The notes below the pieces were generated by a model. That model was not told the origin of the DNA. It ran no database searches and saw nothing but the letters and a program-made list of their open reading frames with translations. Shown here piece after piece: positions 1 through 8,996 of a stretch of DNA of 48,007 bases (position 1 is its first letter; every line of letters begins with the position of its first letter). Source of the stretch: Enterocloster aldenensis (lineage in GTDB: Bacteria > Bacillota > Clostridia > Lachnospirales > Lachnospiraceae); NCBI RefSeq assembly GCF_003434055.1, contig NZ_QVEX01000027.1, forward strand, positions 1 through 48,007, given 5' to 3'. The position numbers were made by a program, and so were the translations under genes.

Positions 1-90
1 AAAACCTGGAACCAAACATAAAAAGAGCCCTTTTCATAGAACTGAAGCGGGATTTTAATAAATCCCACCCCAACTATTGACAAAGAGCCA

Positions 91-126
91 ATAAAACAGG
101 AGTGGCTGCCGCCGGCAGACCACTCC
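91..126 (-). terminator. Rho-independent terminator after the S41 protease gene
   Basis: On the minus strand a hairpin with a 7-bp outer stem (GGAGTGG/CCACTCC, 99-126) and an inner TGCC/GGCA stem is followed by a TGTTTTAT tract. It lies 37 bases past the protease stop and would end the ftsE-ftsX-M23-protease transcript. A second small perfect inverted repeat (GGGATTT, loop TAAT, AAATCCC) sits at 49-66; its role is unknown. Confidence 0.75.
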
Positions 127-162
127 CATATATCCCATTTTCCTTAACCAAACCAATGCCGT

Positions 163-1644
163 CTACTTCCCCAGTTTACCTTCCAGCACTTCAACCGCCT
201 TCTGGATCTGGTTATCCTCCTCCGGCTTCACCACGGCCTGGGTCTTAAGCTTCTCATCCAGTTCCACTGCCACGTCCGGCTCAATCCCCTTTCCATGGAG
301 GTCGAATCCGCTTGGTGTATAATAATGGGCAGTGGTAATCTTAATTGCAGAGCCGTCACCCAGAGGAATCAGGTTCTGTACGATTCCCTTTCCATAGCTG
401 GTGGTCCCCACCACGGTTGCCCTGTCATAATCTTTCATGGCTCCTGTAAATACCTCGGAAGCGCTTGCAGAGTCTCCATTTATCAGGATGACCATGGGCA
501 GGTCAAGCTCATGCTTGTCGGACGCAGTATATACATCGCCCTTCTCATTCTTATCAGCCGTGTACACAATCAGGGTCTTGCCCTCTCCCTTGTCGTACTT
601 GGAAATATCATCTGGAAGAAGGTAATCCGCCATCTTCACGGCTCCGTCCAGGACACCGCCCGGATTGCTCCTCAGGTCGATGATCAGACCTTCCATGCCG
701 TTTTTCTGAAGTTCGTCCACAGCAGCCTCAAACTGCTCCACTGTGATGATGTCAAACTCGCTGACAGCAATATATCCAATATTGCCATCCATCATCCTGT
801 GCTCCACGGTGGGCACCTCAATCTTGCGCCGTTTCACGGTCAGGTCCACATACTCATCCTTATCCGCGCGGTAAACCGTAATCTTTACAGGCGTGCCTTC
901 CTCGCCCTTGATATAGTTATTCACCAGCACATCCAGGCTCTCAGAAGCAACCATGGTTTCCCCCACCTTATAGATGATGTCCCCGGGCTGCATGCCTGCT
1001 TCCAGGGCAGGCGATCCTTCAAACACCTTTACGATGGTACAAAGGCCGGTGGTGCGGTTCTGGCTGATCATGGCGCCGATACCTGAATAGGTGCCCTTGG
1101 TGCTGTCCTGCAGCGACTTATAATCCGACTCCGAATAATACACAGAATATGGGTCGTCCAGACCTGCCAGCATGCCCCTGTAGATGAAATCCTCCACATT
1201 ATCCGCATCCTCTTCATACAGGAAATATTCCCCTATAATCTGCTGGATTAAATCCATCTTGGCCGTCACACGCCCAAAATCCACGCCTTCCGGCTTCTTG
1301 GCCCCGCTTGAAATCGCAGGCGCCCGACCCTCTGTCTGGGTACCCGGCTGATGGTTCAGCACCTTTTTTCCGAAAATGTATATGCCGGCCGACATCCCCA
1401 CCACAATCAGGCCCACAAAGGCAGTAACCAAGGCTCCGGCCAGTACCCCTGCCCAAAACCGGTTCCTTCCATTGCCCTGGCGTCCCTCGTTGTTCGGACG
1501 TCCCTCATTATCCGGGCGTCCTTCATTGCCCGGCCATCCTTTATCAGGATCCGGCTGCGGGCCGGGATATCTGCCGCCGGCGCCACCTGCCGGATTGCTG
1601 TTCCCATCCATATTTCTTTGTTGATTAAAATCGCGATTATCCAA
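163..1644 (-). CDS. ctpA: Carboxyl-terminal processing protease (S41 family, CtpA/CtpB-like)
   Basis: 493-residue membrane-anchored serine protease. Residues 1-60 are a Gly/Pro/Asn-rich cytoplasmic tail with degenerate NEGRP-type repeats. One membrane helix spans about 64-92. A PDZ domain follows (around 180-270, GDIIYKVGETMV), then the S41 catalytic domain. The Ser/Lys dyad is visible as SASASE (Ser about 394) and SYGKG (Lys about 419), with the family spacing of 25 residues. S41 proteases cut C-terminal tails of extracytoplasmic proteins, and PDZ binding gates activity. It is the last gene of the ftsE-ftsX-M23 cluster, 44 bases after the M23 gene, so a role in controlling cell-wall hydrolases is likely but inferred. 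The low-complexity repeat tail is unusual for the family. Confidence 0.93.
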   Translation of the reverse strand: MDNRDFNQQRNMDGNSNPAGGAGGRYPGPQPDPDKGWPGNEGRPDNEGRPNNEGRQGNGRNRFWAGVLAGALVTAFVGLIVVGMSAGIYIFGKKVLNHQPGTQTEGRAPAISSGAKKPEGVDFGRVTAKMDLIQQIIGEYFLYEEDADNVEDFIYRGMLAGLDDPYSVYYSESDYKSLQDSTKGTYSGIGAMISQNRTTGLCTIVKVFEGSPALEAGMQPGDIIYKVGETMVASESLDVLVNNYIKGEEGTPVKITVYRADKDEYVDLTVKRRKIEVPTVEHRMMDGNIGYIAVSEFDIITVEQFEAAVDELQKNGMEGLIIDLRSNPGGVLDGAVKMADYLLPDDISKYDKGEGKTLIVYTADKNEKGDVYTASDKHELDLPMVILINGDSASASEVFTGAMKDYDRATVVGTTSYGKGIVQNLIPLGDGSAIKITTAHYYTPSGFDLHGKGIEPDVAVELDEKLKTQAVVKPEEDNQIQKAVEVLEGKLGK

Positions 1645-1688
1645 TTTAAGTCTCCTATCTGTCCCTTCTAATCTATACTTATGACGTA

Positions 1689-2897
1689 TCAGGGGCTAAC
1701 ATAACTGCGGGGATTCACATAAGTCCCTCCTGAACGGATCCCAAAGTGCAGGTGGGAGCCGGTGGAATAGCCGGTGGACCCCACCTTTGCAATCACCTGC
1801 CCCTGCTTCACCTTCTCCCCCACCCCCACTAAAAGCTTGGAGCAGTGCATATAAACCGTGCTGACGCCGCCTCCATGGTCAAGCATGATATAATTGCCAG
1901 CTGAATAGCTGTATGTAGAAATCACCACCTCGCCGTCAGCCGCCGCAATGATATCCGCCCCTGTTGCAGCGCCGATATCCATTCCCTTGTGGTTGCTGGA
2001 AGCGCCCTCTGTGGGCGATTCCCTGTCCCCAAAATTGGAGGTGATACGGCTGCTGGACGGACAGGGCCACTTAAAACTAATATTCCCCAAATTTGATACG
2101 GTATACGTTTTGCCGGCCGCCTCTGCCTTTTTCCTGGCTTCCTCTTCCCTGCGCTTCATCTCAGCCTCGATTTTCTTCATCTGGTCTTCCTGGGCTTTGA
2201 TGTCCGCATTGTACTGGTCAATCTCAGACTGGGCCGATGCGATCTTGGAATTATAGGAATCCAGCTCTGACTTTTTGGAATCCATCAGCTTCTGCATGGA
2301 CGCCTGTTTGGCCTGGGTGGTCTCCTGCAGCACCAGGAGTCCCTGGTGTTCTTCCTCAAGATTCTTTTCCCTGTCCGCCACCTCATCCTTTACAGCCGCA
2401 TATTCCTTTAACATCTTCCTGTCATATTCAGCAATCTGGCTCACATATTCAGCCCTGTTGAGAAGCTCGGAAATGCTTCCGGACTCCATGACCATATCCA
2501 CAAAACTGCTCTCCCCGTTTTCATACATGTACTTAATGCGCAGCTTCATGGTGCTGTACTGATGTTCTTCCACACCCTTTGCTTCCTCTAACTGTGCCTT
2601 TGCTGTCCCTATCTCTGACTCCTTAACCGCAATCTGTGCCTCCAGACGTGACAGTTCATCTGACAGTTCCGATAAGCTGCCATCCAGCTTCTTTACATAG
2701 GCAGCCGTATCCGCTTTCAGCGTTTCCAGCTGGTTCAGGGTGCTCTCTACTTTTTTCTTTTCCTCTTCCAGGGCCGAAACCTGCTTTTTGGCGTCCTCAA
2801 TCTCCACGTTCGTGGCATAGGAAGAAAATGCGCACATCCCTCCCATGAGAAGGCCGCCGGCCAGGACCGCTGCCCTGATTCCTCTGTTTCCCTTCAT
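1689..2897 (-). CDS. EnvC-like coiled-coil M23 peptidase (murein hydrolase activator or hydrolase)
   Basis: About 402 residues: an N-terminal signal-like segment (about 5-28, ending in SYAT), a long coiled coil (about 30-265, with many Lys/Glu heptads), and a C-terminal LytM/M23 domain. The start is the ATG at 2897 because GGAG lies about 7 bases upstream; an ATG 30 bases earlier lacks a site. The zinc ligands of M23 enzymes look intact: H and D in HKGMD (about 303 and 307) and both H of HLHFG (about 382 and 384). E. coli EnvC has a degenerate active site and only activates amidases, so this protein may be a real endopeptidase. It sits directly after ftsX; in the known pathway FtsEX controls the activity of such coiled-coil partners in the wall. 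Confidence 0.9.
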   Translation of the reverse strand: MKGNRGIRAAVLAGGLLMGGMCAFSSYATNVEIEDAKKQVSALEEEKKKVESTLNQLETLKADTAAYVKKLDGSLSELSDELSRLEAQIAVKESEIGTAKAQLEEAKGVEEHQYSTMKLRIKYMYENGESSFVDMVMESGSISELLNRAEYVSQIAEYDRKMLKEYAAVKDEVADREKNLEEEHQGLLVLQETTQAKQASMQKLMDSKKSELDSYNSKIASAQSEIDQYNADIKAQEDQMKKIEAEMKRREEEARKKAEAAGKTYTVSNLGNISFKWPCPSSSRITSNFGDRESPTEGASSNHKGMDIGAATGADIIAAADGEVVISTYSYSAGNYIMLDHGGGVSTVYMHCSKLLVGVGEKVKQGQVIAKVGSTGYSTGSHLHFGIRSGGTYVNPRSYVSP

Positions 2898-2930
2898 GGA
2901 ACGCTCCTTTCCCAAAGTTTCAGACACGCC

Positions 2931-3839
2931 CTATACCTTCAGATGGCGGTGGATCGTGAAAAAGCTTACAAAGAAGCCGATTCCAATCCCCAGCGCACCT
3001 GCCGTACCCGCCATATAAGGGAAAATATCCCCCAGGGCAATGGGCCTGAAAATCCCTGTTATCATCTGATACTGTTCATTTACATAGATAACCGCTTTCT
3101 GATACAGGAAATACATCCCAATCAAGGGGATTACCGCCCCAAAGGCGCCTAACAGCACCCCTTCCACCACAAAAGGCGCCCGTATCATATAATTGGTAGC
3201 CCCTATGAACCGCATGATTTCATTTTCACGCCGTCTGAAGGAGGCTGCCACCGAAATTGTGTTGCTGATAAGGAACACGGCCACTGCCAGCAGCACGCCG
3301 ATAATGACCACGGACAACGCCCCGATCATCCTGCCCGCACTGGTAAAGCCCGCGACCGCTGCGCTGGAATAGCGCACCTTGCGCACGCCCTCCATACCGT
3401 TAAGGCGTTCCACGATTCTCTCCTGGTCATCCAGGCTGTTTAAGAAAATCTCATAGGAAGCAGAGCCTGACAGCGGGTTATCATCCGCAAACCCTTCAGC
3501 CAGTTCCTCCATCCCCTCAAAATACTGTATTTTAAAATTCTCCCATGCCTGTTCGGCCGATACATAATTGACCTCCCTGACCTCTCCCCAGCTTCGGATA
3601 TCATCGCCTGCTGCCAGAATCTGTTCCTCCGGCAGCTGCTCGTCAAAGAACACGGTTATGCCAACCGTTGTCTGTGCTGTCTCCGAAACATTCTGCACAT
3701 TGGCCACCAGGGCAAAAAAAAGACAGAATAAAAAAATACATGCAGAAATAGTCGCTATGGAAGCCAGCGAAAACAAAATATTCCTGCATATATTAATGAC
3801 GCCCTGTTTCAGGCAATACCAAAATGTACTGATCCTCAT
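2931..3839 (-). CDS. ftsX: Cell division protein FtsX (ABC transporter-like permease)
   Basis: 302 residues with FtsX topology: one helix near the N-terminus (about 20-45), an extracellular domain (about 50-165), then three helices (about 170-195, 220-245, 270-295). It ends in a short basic tail. FtsX transmits ATP-driven changes from FtsE to wall hydrolases outside the membrane. The gene starts 6 bases after the ftsE stop with only a weak ribosome binding site, so its translation is probably coupled to ftsE. The M23 gene follows at once, which points to it as the extracellular partner. Confidence 0.95.
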   Translation of the reverse strand: MRISTFWYCLKQGVINICRNILFSLASIATISACIFLFCLFFALVANVQNVSETAQTTVGITVFFDEQLPEEQILAAGDDIRSWGEVREVNYVSAEQAWENFKIQYFEGMEELAEGFADDNPLSGSASYEIFLNSLDDQERIVERLNGMEGVRKVRYSSAAVAGFTSAGRMIGALSVVIIGVLLAVAVFLISNTISVAASFRRRENEIMRFIGATNYMIRAPFVVEGVLLGAFGAVIPLIGMYFLYQKAVIYVNEQYQMITGIFRPIALGDIFPYMAGTAGALGIGIGFFVSFFTIHRHLKV

Positions 3840-3845
3840 TGCTGT

Positions 3846-4514
3846 TTATTTGCCCCTCTCATCACTGATAATCGACCCCCGTTCCATGGTAATGACACGC
3901 TTATTCATCTCATCCACCATTTCCTGACTGTGTGTGACCACAATCACAGTTGTCCCCCTCTGGTTGATTTCCTCCAGAAGCTTCATGATTCCGTGGGTGT
4001 TAAAGCTGTCCAGATTACCTGTGGGCTCATCCGCCAGAAGTACTTCCGGATTATTGATGAGAGCCCTGGCAATGGCCACCCTCTGCTGCTCTCCTCCGGA
4101 AAGCTGCCTGGGATACGCCTTGTACTTGGAAGACAGCCCAACCAGACGGAGCATCTCCGGCACGGTCTCTTTAATCACCCGGCCAGGCACCCCGATTACC
4201 CTTTGGGCAAATGCCACATTCTCAAACACAGTGCGGTCTTTCAGGAGTCTGAAATCCTGAAAGACCACGCCTAGTCTTCTCCGATATTTGGGAATATACC
4301 GTCTCGGCATCCTTCCCAGGTCCATATCGTTTACCACGATACGCCCCTTTGTGGGTTCCAGTTCCTTTAAAAGCAGTTTCATCAGCGTGCTTTTGCCGGA
4401 ACCGCTCCTGCCTACAATGAATACAAATTCCCCGTCATCAATGGTAAGGGAAATATCCTTCACGGCCTTGCTGCCGGTTTCATAGGTCTTGCATACGCGG
4501 CTTAATTCTATCAT
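3846..4514 (-). CDS. ftsE: Cell division ATP-binding protein FtsE
   Basis: 222-residue ABC ATPase. Visible are Walker A GRSGSGKS (about 35-42), the Q-loop region (VVFQDFRLL), the signature LSGGEQQR, Walker [13 protein letters not shown], and the switch His in VVTHSQ. Length and the motif set match FtsE. It pairs with FtsX at the inner membrane and hydrolyses ATP to control wall hydrolases in division or sporulation. A GGAG site sits 6 bases before the ATG. It is the first gene of a four-gene cluster; the upstream regulator gene is only 13 bases away on the same strand, so read-through from it is possible. Confidence 0.96.
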   Translation of the reverse strand: MIELSRVCKTYETGSKAVKDISLTIDDGEFVFIVGRSGSGKSTLMKLLLKELEPTKGRIVVNDMDLGRMPRRYIPKYRRRLGVVFQDFRLLKDRTVFENVAFAQRVIGVPGRVIKETVPEMLRLVGLSSKYKAYPRQLSGGEQQRVAIARALINNPEVLLADEPTGNLDSFNTHGIMKLLEEINQRGTTVIVVTHSQEMVDEMNKRVITMERGSIISDERGK

Positions 4515-4527
4515 CTGTTACTCCGGT

Positions 4528-5616
4528 CTAATAGTCAAGGCTCTCCATATACTTCATATACTTTGCAACCATCAGCGCAATCTTAAACGTGATGGCATCC
4601 TCAAAGATACGAAGATCCAGGCCCGTGCTCTTCTGAAGCTTATCCAGACGGTATACCAGGGTGTTGCGGTGGATATACAGCTGTCTGGAAGTCTCAGACA
4701 CGTTCAGGCTGTTCTCAAAGAACTTGTTAATGGTGGCAAGTGTCTCCTCGTCAAAGTCATCCGGTGACTTGCCGTCAAACACTTCGCGGATAAACATCTT
4801 GCACAGCGGAATGGGAAGCTGGTAAATCAGGCGTCCGATTCCCAGGTTGTTGTATGCAATCACATTCTTGCTGGCATAGAAAATCTTTCCTACATCCAGG
4901 GCCATCTTGGCCTCCTTGTAAGAACGTGATACTTCCTTAATATCGTTAATCGTGGTTCCGTAGGAAACCCGCACCTTGGTCATGGCCTCGGTGTTCAGCA
5001 TATCCAGGATGGTGTTGGCAGTCTTATCCAACTCGCCGTAGGATTCACCCTGACGGACTTCCTTCACAAGTATGATGTTCTTCTCATCCACGGCCGTGAT
5101 AAAGTCCTTGGTCTTGGATGCAAACAGGCTCCTTACGGTCTCCAGTGCATTGACATCCTTCTCATTGTGGGTCTCGATGATGAATACAACACGCTTTACG
5201 TCCGTGTCAATGTGCAGCTTCTTGGCCCTGTTATAGATATCCACCAGAAGCAGGTTGTCCAGAAGCAGGTTCTTGATGAAGTTGTCCTTATCAAAACGCT
5301 CCTTGTATGCCACTAACAGGTTCTGGATCTGGAATGCCGCAAGCTTTCCTACCATATATACATCATCGCTTGCACCCTTGGCAAGGAGGATGTATTCCAG
5401 CTGGTGTTCATCGAACACCTTAAAAAACTGGTAACCCTGAATCACCTGGCTGTCTGCCGGTGAATCCACAAACACCAATATGGAGCTTTCGGAATCCTCT
5501 GCATCTGTAAATGTGGATGCCAGCACTTTTCCCTCTGTATCACATATACCCAAATCAATTCTCGTAATTGCTTTTAATCCATCAAGTGTGGTCTGAAGTA
5601 TCTGATTTGAAATCAT
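4528..5616 (-). CDS. PucR/CdaR-family transcriptional regulator
   Basis: 362 residues. The C-terminal 60 residues form a PucR/CdaR-type helix-turn-helix with the typical segment NVSETSRQLYIHRNTLVYRL. The middle resembles a GGDEF-like CdaR domain, and the N-terminal 120 residues look like a small ligand-binding region. Such proteins are usually activators of sugar-diacid, purine or other catabolic genes; the ligand here cannot be read from sequence. AAGGAG precedes the ATG. It lies between the UgpC-type ATPase gene (upstream) and ftsE. It could control the ATPase or be a global carbohydrate regulator; both are guesses. Confidence 0.85.
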   Translation of the reverse strand: MISNQILQTTLDGLKAITRIDLGICDTEGKVLASTFTDAEDSESSILVFVDSPADSQVIQGYQFFKVFDEHQLEYILLAKGASDDVYMVGKLAAFQIQNLLVAYKERFDKDNFIKNLLLDNLLLVDIYNRAKKLHIDTDVKRVVFIIETHNEKDVNALETVRSLFASKTKDFITAVDEKNIILVKEVRQGESYGELDKTANTILDMLNTEAMTKVRVSYGTTINDIKEVSRSYKEAKMALDVGKIFYASKNVIAYNNLGIGRLIYQLPIPLCKMFIREVFDGKSPDDFDEETLATINKFFENSLNVSETSRQLYIHRNTLVYRLDKLQKSTGLDLRIFEDAITFKIALMVAKYMKYMESLDY

Positions 5617-5689
5617 TCTATAATCTCCTTTTCAAACGTATTCGGAGTAACTAATATCCCTATTTTCATATTTTAATGCAAAATTACAA

Positions 5690-5722
5690 AAAAAGCAAGA
5701 GAGTTGTATACTCTCCTGCTTC
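5690..5722 (-). terminator. Terminator between the ABC ATPase and regulator genes
   Basis: On the minus strand a hairpin (AGCAGGAGAG paired with CTCTCTTGCT, one mismatch) is followed by a run of seven T. It would end the ugpC transcript and separate it from the downstream regulator. Confidence 0.8.
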
Positions 5723-5757
5723 TTTTTACCTTAATTTTCATTTACGGAATATGAAAG

Positions 5758-6870
5758 TTAGTTAAGAACTACAAGTTCCGTGTCCTTGTCAAAAATATGG
5801 ATCTTCTCTAAATCCAATGCCAGCTGGATGGTATCGCCTGGTCTGGCTGTGGTACGCGGGTTTACCTTGGCGGTAAAATCAGCGTCATCAATATCAAAGT
5901 ACAGCAGGACCTCGGAACCTAACATCTCGTATACGCGGATGGTGGCATCAAAAACGCTCTTGGGTGACATGGAAAGGAAGGATTCCTCATCATGCAGGTC
6001 TTCCGGACGGATACCAAGGGTAACTGTCTTGCCCACATAACCTGCTTCCTCCAGCTTCTTTGCCTTTCCTTCCGGAAGCGCAACCGTGTGTCCGCCAAAG
6101 CTGAGCGTCACATCACTGCCATCCTTGCCCACTGCCGCATCAATCATGTTCATCTGAGGTGCTCCGATGAATCCTGCAACGAACTTATTGCATGGCTTAT
6201 CATACAGATTCTGCGGGCTGTCCACCTGCTGGATCACGCCGTCCTTCATGACTACAATCCTGGTTCCCAGTGTCATGGCCTCGGTCTGGTCATGTGTTAC
6301 ATAGATGATGGTTGTCTCCAGTCTCTGATGAAGCTTGGAAATCTCAACACGCATCTGGCCTCTTAACTTGGCGTCCAGGTTGGACAGCGGCTCGTCCATC
6401 AGGAATACCTTGGGACTGCGGACAATGGCGCGGCCCATGGCAACACGCTGTCTCTGACCGCCGGAAAGCGCTTTCGGCTTACGGTCCAGAAGATGCTCCA
6501 GGTCAAGGATCCTAGCTGCATTACGTACTTTCTGGTCAATCTCGTCCTTTGGTGTCTTTCTCAGTTTCAGGCCGAATGCCATGTTATCATATACGGACAT
6601 ATGAGGATAAAGGGCATAGTTCTGGAATACCATTGCAATATCCCTGTCCTTTGGTTCAACATCGTTCACCAGCTTGTCATCGATGTAAAGTTCGCCGGAA
6701 GAAATGTCCTCCAGACCAGCAATCATACGAAGGGTGGTGGACTTACCACATCCTGAAGGTCCTACGAAAATAATGAATTCCTTATCTTTAATTTCCAGAT
6801 TAAACTCTTTAACTGCAACGAAACCGTTTGGATATTTCTTAGTTACATTCTTCAGTAATAAACTAGCCAT
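5758..6870 (-). CDS. ugpC: Sugar ABC transporter ATP-binding protein (UgpC/MsmX/MalK type)
   Basis: 370 residues. The ABC domain carries Walker A GPSGCGKS (about 38-45), signature LSGGQRQRVAMGRA, Walker B VFLMDEPLSNLDAKLR and the switch His in VTHDQTEAM. The C-terminal 130 residues form the TOBE/MalK-like regulatory domain. No permease or binding protein lies next to it. In Firmicutes such orphan ATPases (MsmX is the known case) energise several carbohydrate importers, so a shared ATPase is the best reading. A clear AGGAGG precedes the ATG, and the gene has its own terminator. The 227 bases upstream (6871-7097) hold no gene and presumably the promoter. Confidence 0.93.
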   Translation of the reverse strand: MASLLLKNVTKKYPNGFVAVKEFNLEIKDKEFIIFVGPSGCGKSTTLRMIAGLEDISSGELYIDDKLVNDVEPKDRDIAMVFQNYALYPHMSVYDNMAFGLKLRKTPKDEIDQKVRNAARILDLEHLLDRKPKALSGGQRQRVAMGRAIVRSPKVFLMDEPLSNLDAKLRGQMRVEISKLHQRLETTIIYVTHDQTEAMTLGTRIVVMKDGVIQQVDSPQNLYDKPCNKFVAGFIGAPQMNMIDAAVGKDGSDVTLSFGGHTVALPEGKAKKLEEAGYVGKTVTLGIRPEDLHDEESFLSMSPKSVFDATIRVYEMLGSEVLLYFDIDDADFTAKVNPRTTARPGDTIQLALDLEKIHIFDKDTELVVLN

Positions 6871-7097
6871 CCTGTCTTTTCCTCCTAAAATTCGCTTTGC
6901 TTACATGCATGAACGCCTTTCGTGTAACTGTTAATATCATACATGAAAGCAATTGAGGAATCCATATTGTAAATCCACAAAATCCATTTTGGGGATTTAG
7001 CTAATTTGTATACGAAAAAAAAAATGTGCTGTAAATCACAATGCATTCCAATATTTTCCGTAAATTTTTTGTTAATTATGTTAATCAAACCCGGAAA

Positions 7098-7940
7098 TCA
7101 ATGAAATTCAATGAATCCTTCGCCAAAAACTTCTCTTGCATCACTAACAATCACAAAGGCTTTGGGGTCAAACTCGGCCACAATTTCTCTGATTTGCACA
7201 ATTTCTTTCTTGGAAACCACACAGAAAAGCATCTTCTTCTCCTGGTCCGAGTACATGCCCCTGGCTTCCAGGCTGGTAACCCCCCGGCCCATGCGCTCCA
7301 TGATGGCATCCGCAATCTGTCCGTATACATCAGAGATGATGTATGCCTGCTTTGAGAATTTAAGCCCTTCAATCAGTCCGTCCGTCACCTTTGCAACACA
7401 GAAAATGGCTATCAGGGCGTACAAGGCGCTTCGGATTCCAAACACGGACGCGCCGGCTATCACAATCAGCCCGTCCAGCACCTGCATGATCTGGGCCAGG
7501 GTATAATGCTTCATCCGTTTCTGGATCAGGGCTGCCAGCATATCGGTGCCGCCCGTGGTACAGCTGGTCAGGAACACCATCCCGGTGCCCACGCCGCTTA
7601 TGATGCCTCCGAACAGGGCTGACAGCAGGATGTCATTTCCCATGTATGAGCCTTCGGGCAGGATATAGAGGGAAACGGAAAGCATCACGGTTGCAAATAA
7701 GGTGCGCTTGATGAATTTCCATCCCATGACAAACAGGCCCGCCGCAAACAGCGGGATATTGAGAAGGGTATTGGTCAGCCACAAAGGCACGGACCACAGC
7801 TCCTTTGCAATGATGGCCAGGCCAGACACGCCTCCTGTTACCATGCTGACCGGGTCATATATATTTTTTATTGCAAATCCGATAAGGAATGTCCCTGCCA
7901 CAATAAGGATATAATCCACTGCCGTGCTTCTCCTGTTCAT
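7098..7940 (-). CDS. YitT family membrane protein
   Basis: About 280 residues with five or six predicted membrane helices in the first 200 residues (GTFLIGFAIKNIYDPVSMV is the typical opening) and a soluble C-terminal DUF2179-like domain (about 200-280). I place the start at the ATG at 7940, which lies about 9 bases from GGGAG; a GTG 6 bases upstream is too close to it. The YitT family is widespread in Firmicutes and its transport substrate is not established. It stands alone, between a terminator and the ugpC region. Confidence 0.88.
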   Translation of the reverse strand: MNRRSTAVDYILIVAGTFLIGFAIKNIYDPVSMVTGGVSGLAIIAKELWSVPLWLTNTLLNIPLFAAGLFVMGWKFIKRTLFATVMLSVSLYILPEGSYMGNDILLSALFGGIISGVGTGMVFLTSCTTGGTDMLAALIQKRMKHYTLAQIMQVLDGLIVIAGASVFGIRSALYALIAIFCVAKVTDGLIEGLKFSKQAYIISDVYGQIADAIMERMGRGVTSLEARGMYSDQEKKMLFCVVSKKEIVQIREIVAEFDPKAFVIVSDAREVFGEGFIEFH

Positions 7941-8065
7941 ATTCACATCTCCCTCTCCACCCTAAGGTGTATTTGTAAGCCGCGCCCTGATTTGGGAACC
8001 GCGCCCTGCCGTCCGTGTGTTCCCGTGGTCTCCCTATACCCTGCCCCGGCACACCCTGGTACATA

Positions 8066-8095
8066 AAAAGGCAGCCGCCTGATATGGGGCTGCCT
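8066..8095 (-). terminator. Terminator after cvfB
   Basis: Minus-strand hairpin AGGCAGCC/GGCTGCCT with an 11-base loop followed by TTTTT. It closes the thioesterase-cvfB transcript. Confidence 0.8.
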
Positions 8096-8162
8096 GATCA
8101 TTCCATCTGCGGTTGTGCATATTAATCTGCATCCATCTGCATTCCCCCGCATCTATCCGCAT

Positions 8163-8996
8163 TCATATACGCTCAATGGTCTTCTCCGTAATACGGATCC
8201 TGCCTTCCTTCAGAAGGCGGCCAACCGCACGCTTAAATGCGTTCTTACTCATGTGGAACTCGCGCATGATCACATCCGGATTGGCCCTGTCATTGAATGG
8301 AAGCACCCCGTCAAAATCATCAATCACCTTGAGCACGGCCTCTGCATCCGTCCCCATCTGCACATGGGCCTTCTCCCGGGCACACAGATCCAGCTTCCCG
8401 TCGTCGCGCACCCTGGTCACCCTGGCCTGCACCGTATCGCCTTCCCGGAACTTCCCGAAAAGCTCCTTCTTTGGTATCAGCCCATAATATTTATTGTCCA
8501 CTGCCACAAATGCCCCAATGGTATCATTAATCTCATAAACCGTGCCATTCACCCAGTCATCCGCCTTATACGGGGACTGGTTGCTCATATGGGAATATAC
8601 CCGCATGGTGGCTGCCAGGCGCCTGCTCTTGTCCACATAAAGGGTAACAAGGCAGCGCTCCCCCTTGCGCACCGGATGGGTCTGTTCCTTGAACGGCAGC
8701 AGCAGGTCCTTCTCCAGGCCCATGTCCAGAAAAGCGCCGATTTTAGCCACATCCTTTACCTCCAGCATGGCTGTCTCCCCCACCTGCAGCTTGGGGGCGG
8801 CCGTGGTGGCAATCAGCCGGTCCGAGGAATCCTTGTAGATGAACACCTGTATCCTATCCCCTACCTTTGCCCCTTCCGGCACCTGCTTCTTTGGCAGGAG
8901 GACCGATGCCTCATCCCCTGCGTTCTCGCCAACGTATACGCCGAAATCTTTTTCCCTTAATATCTCAAGTTCCTGTACTTTTCCTAATTCAATCAT
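8163..8996 (-). CDS. cvfB: CvfB-family S1 RNA-binding protein
   Basis: 277 residues with three S1-like OB segments and a C-terminal winged-helix (about 215-277, VIMREFHMSKNAFKRAVGRL). The opening IELGKVQELEILREKDFGVYV and the overall length match CvfB/YitL proteins. Family members bind RNA and affect virulence-factor expression in staphylococci; the role here is unknown. The GGGGAG site is 4 bases before the ATG. The gene start overlaps the thioesterase stop by 8 bases, so the two are co-translated. Confidence 0.9.
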   Translation of the reverse strand: MIELGKVQELEILREKDFGVYVGENAGDEASVLLPKKQVPEGAKVGDRIQVFIYKDSSDRLIATTAAPKLQVGETAMLEVKDVAKIGAFLDMGLEKDLLLPFKEQTHPVRKGERCLVTLYVDKSRRLAATMRVYSHMSNQSPYKADDWVNGTVYEINDTIGAFVAVDNKYYGLIPKKELFGKFREGDTVQARVTRVRDDGKLDLCAREKAHVQMGTDAEAVLKVIDDFDGVLPFNDRANPDVIMREFHMSKNAFKRAVGRLLKEGRIRITEKTIERI

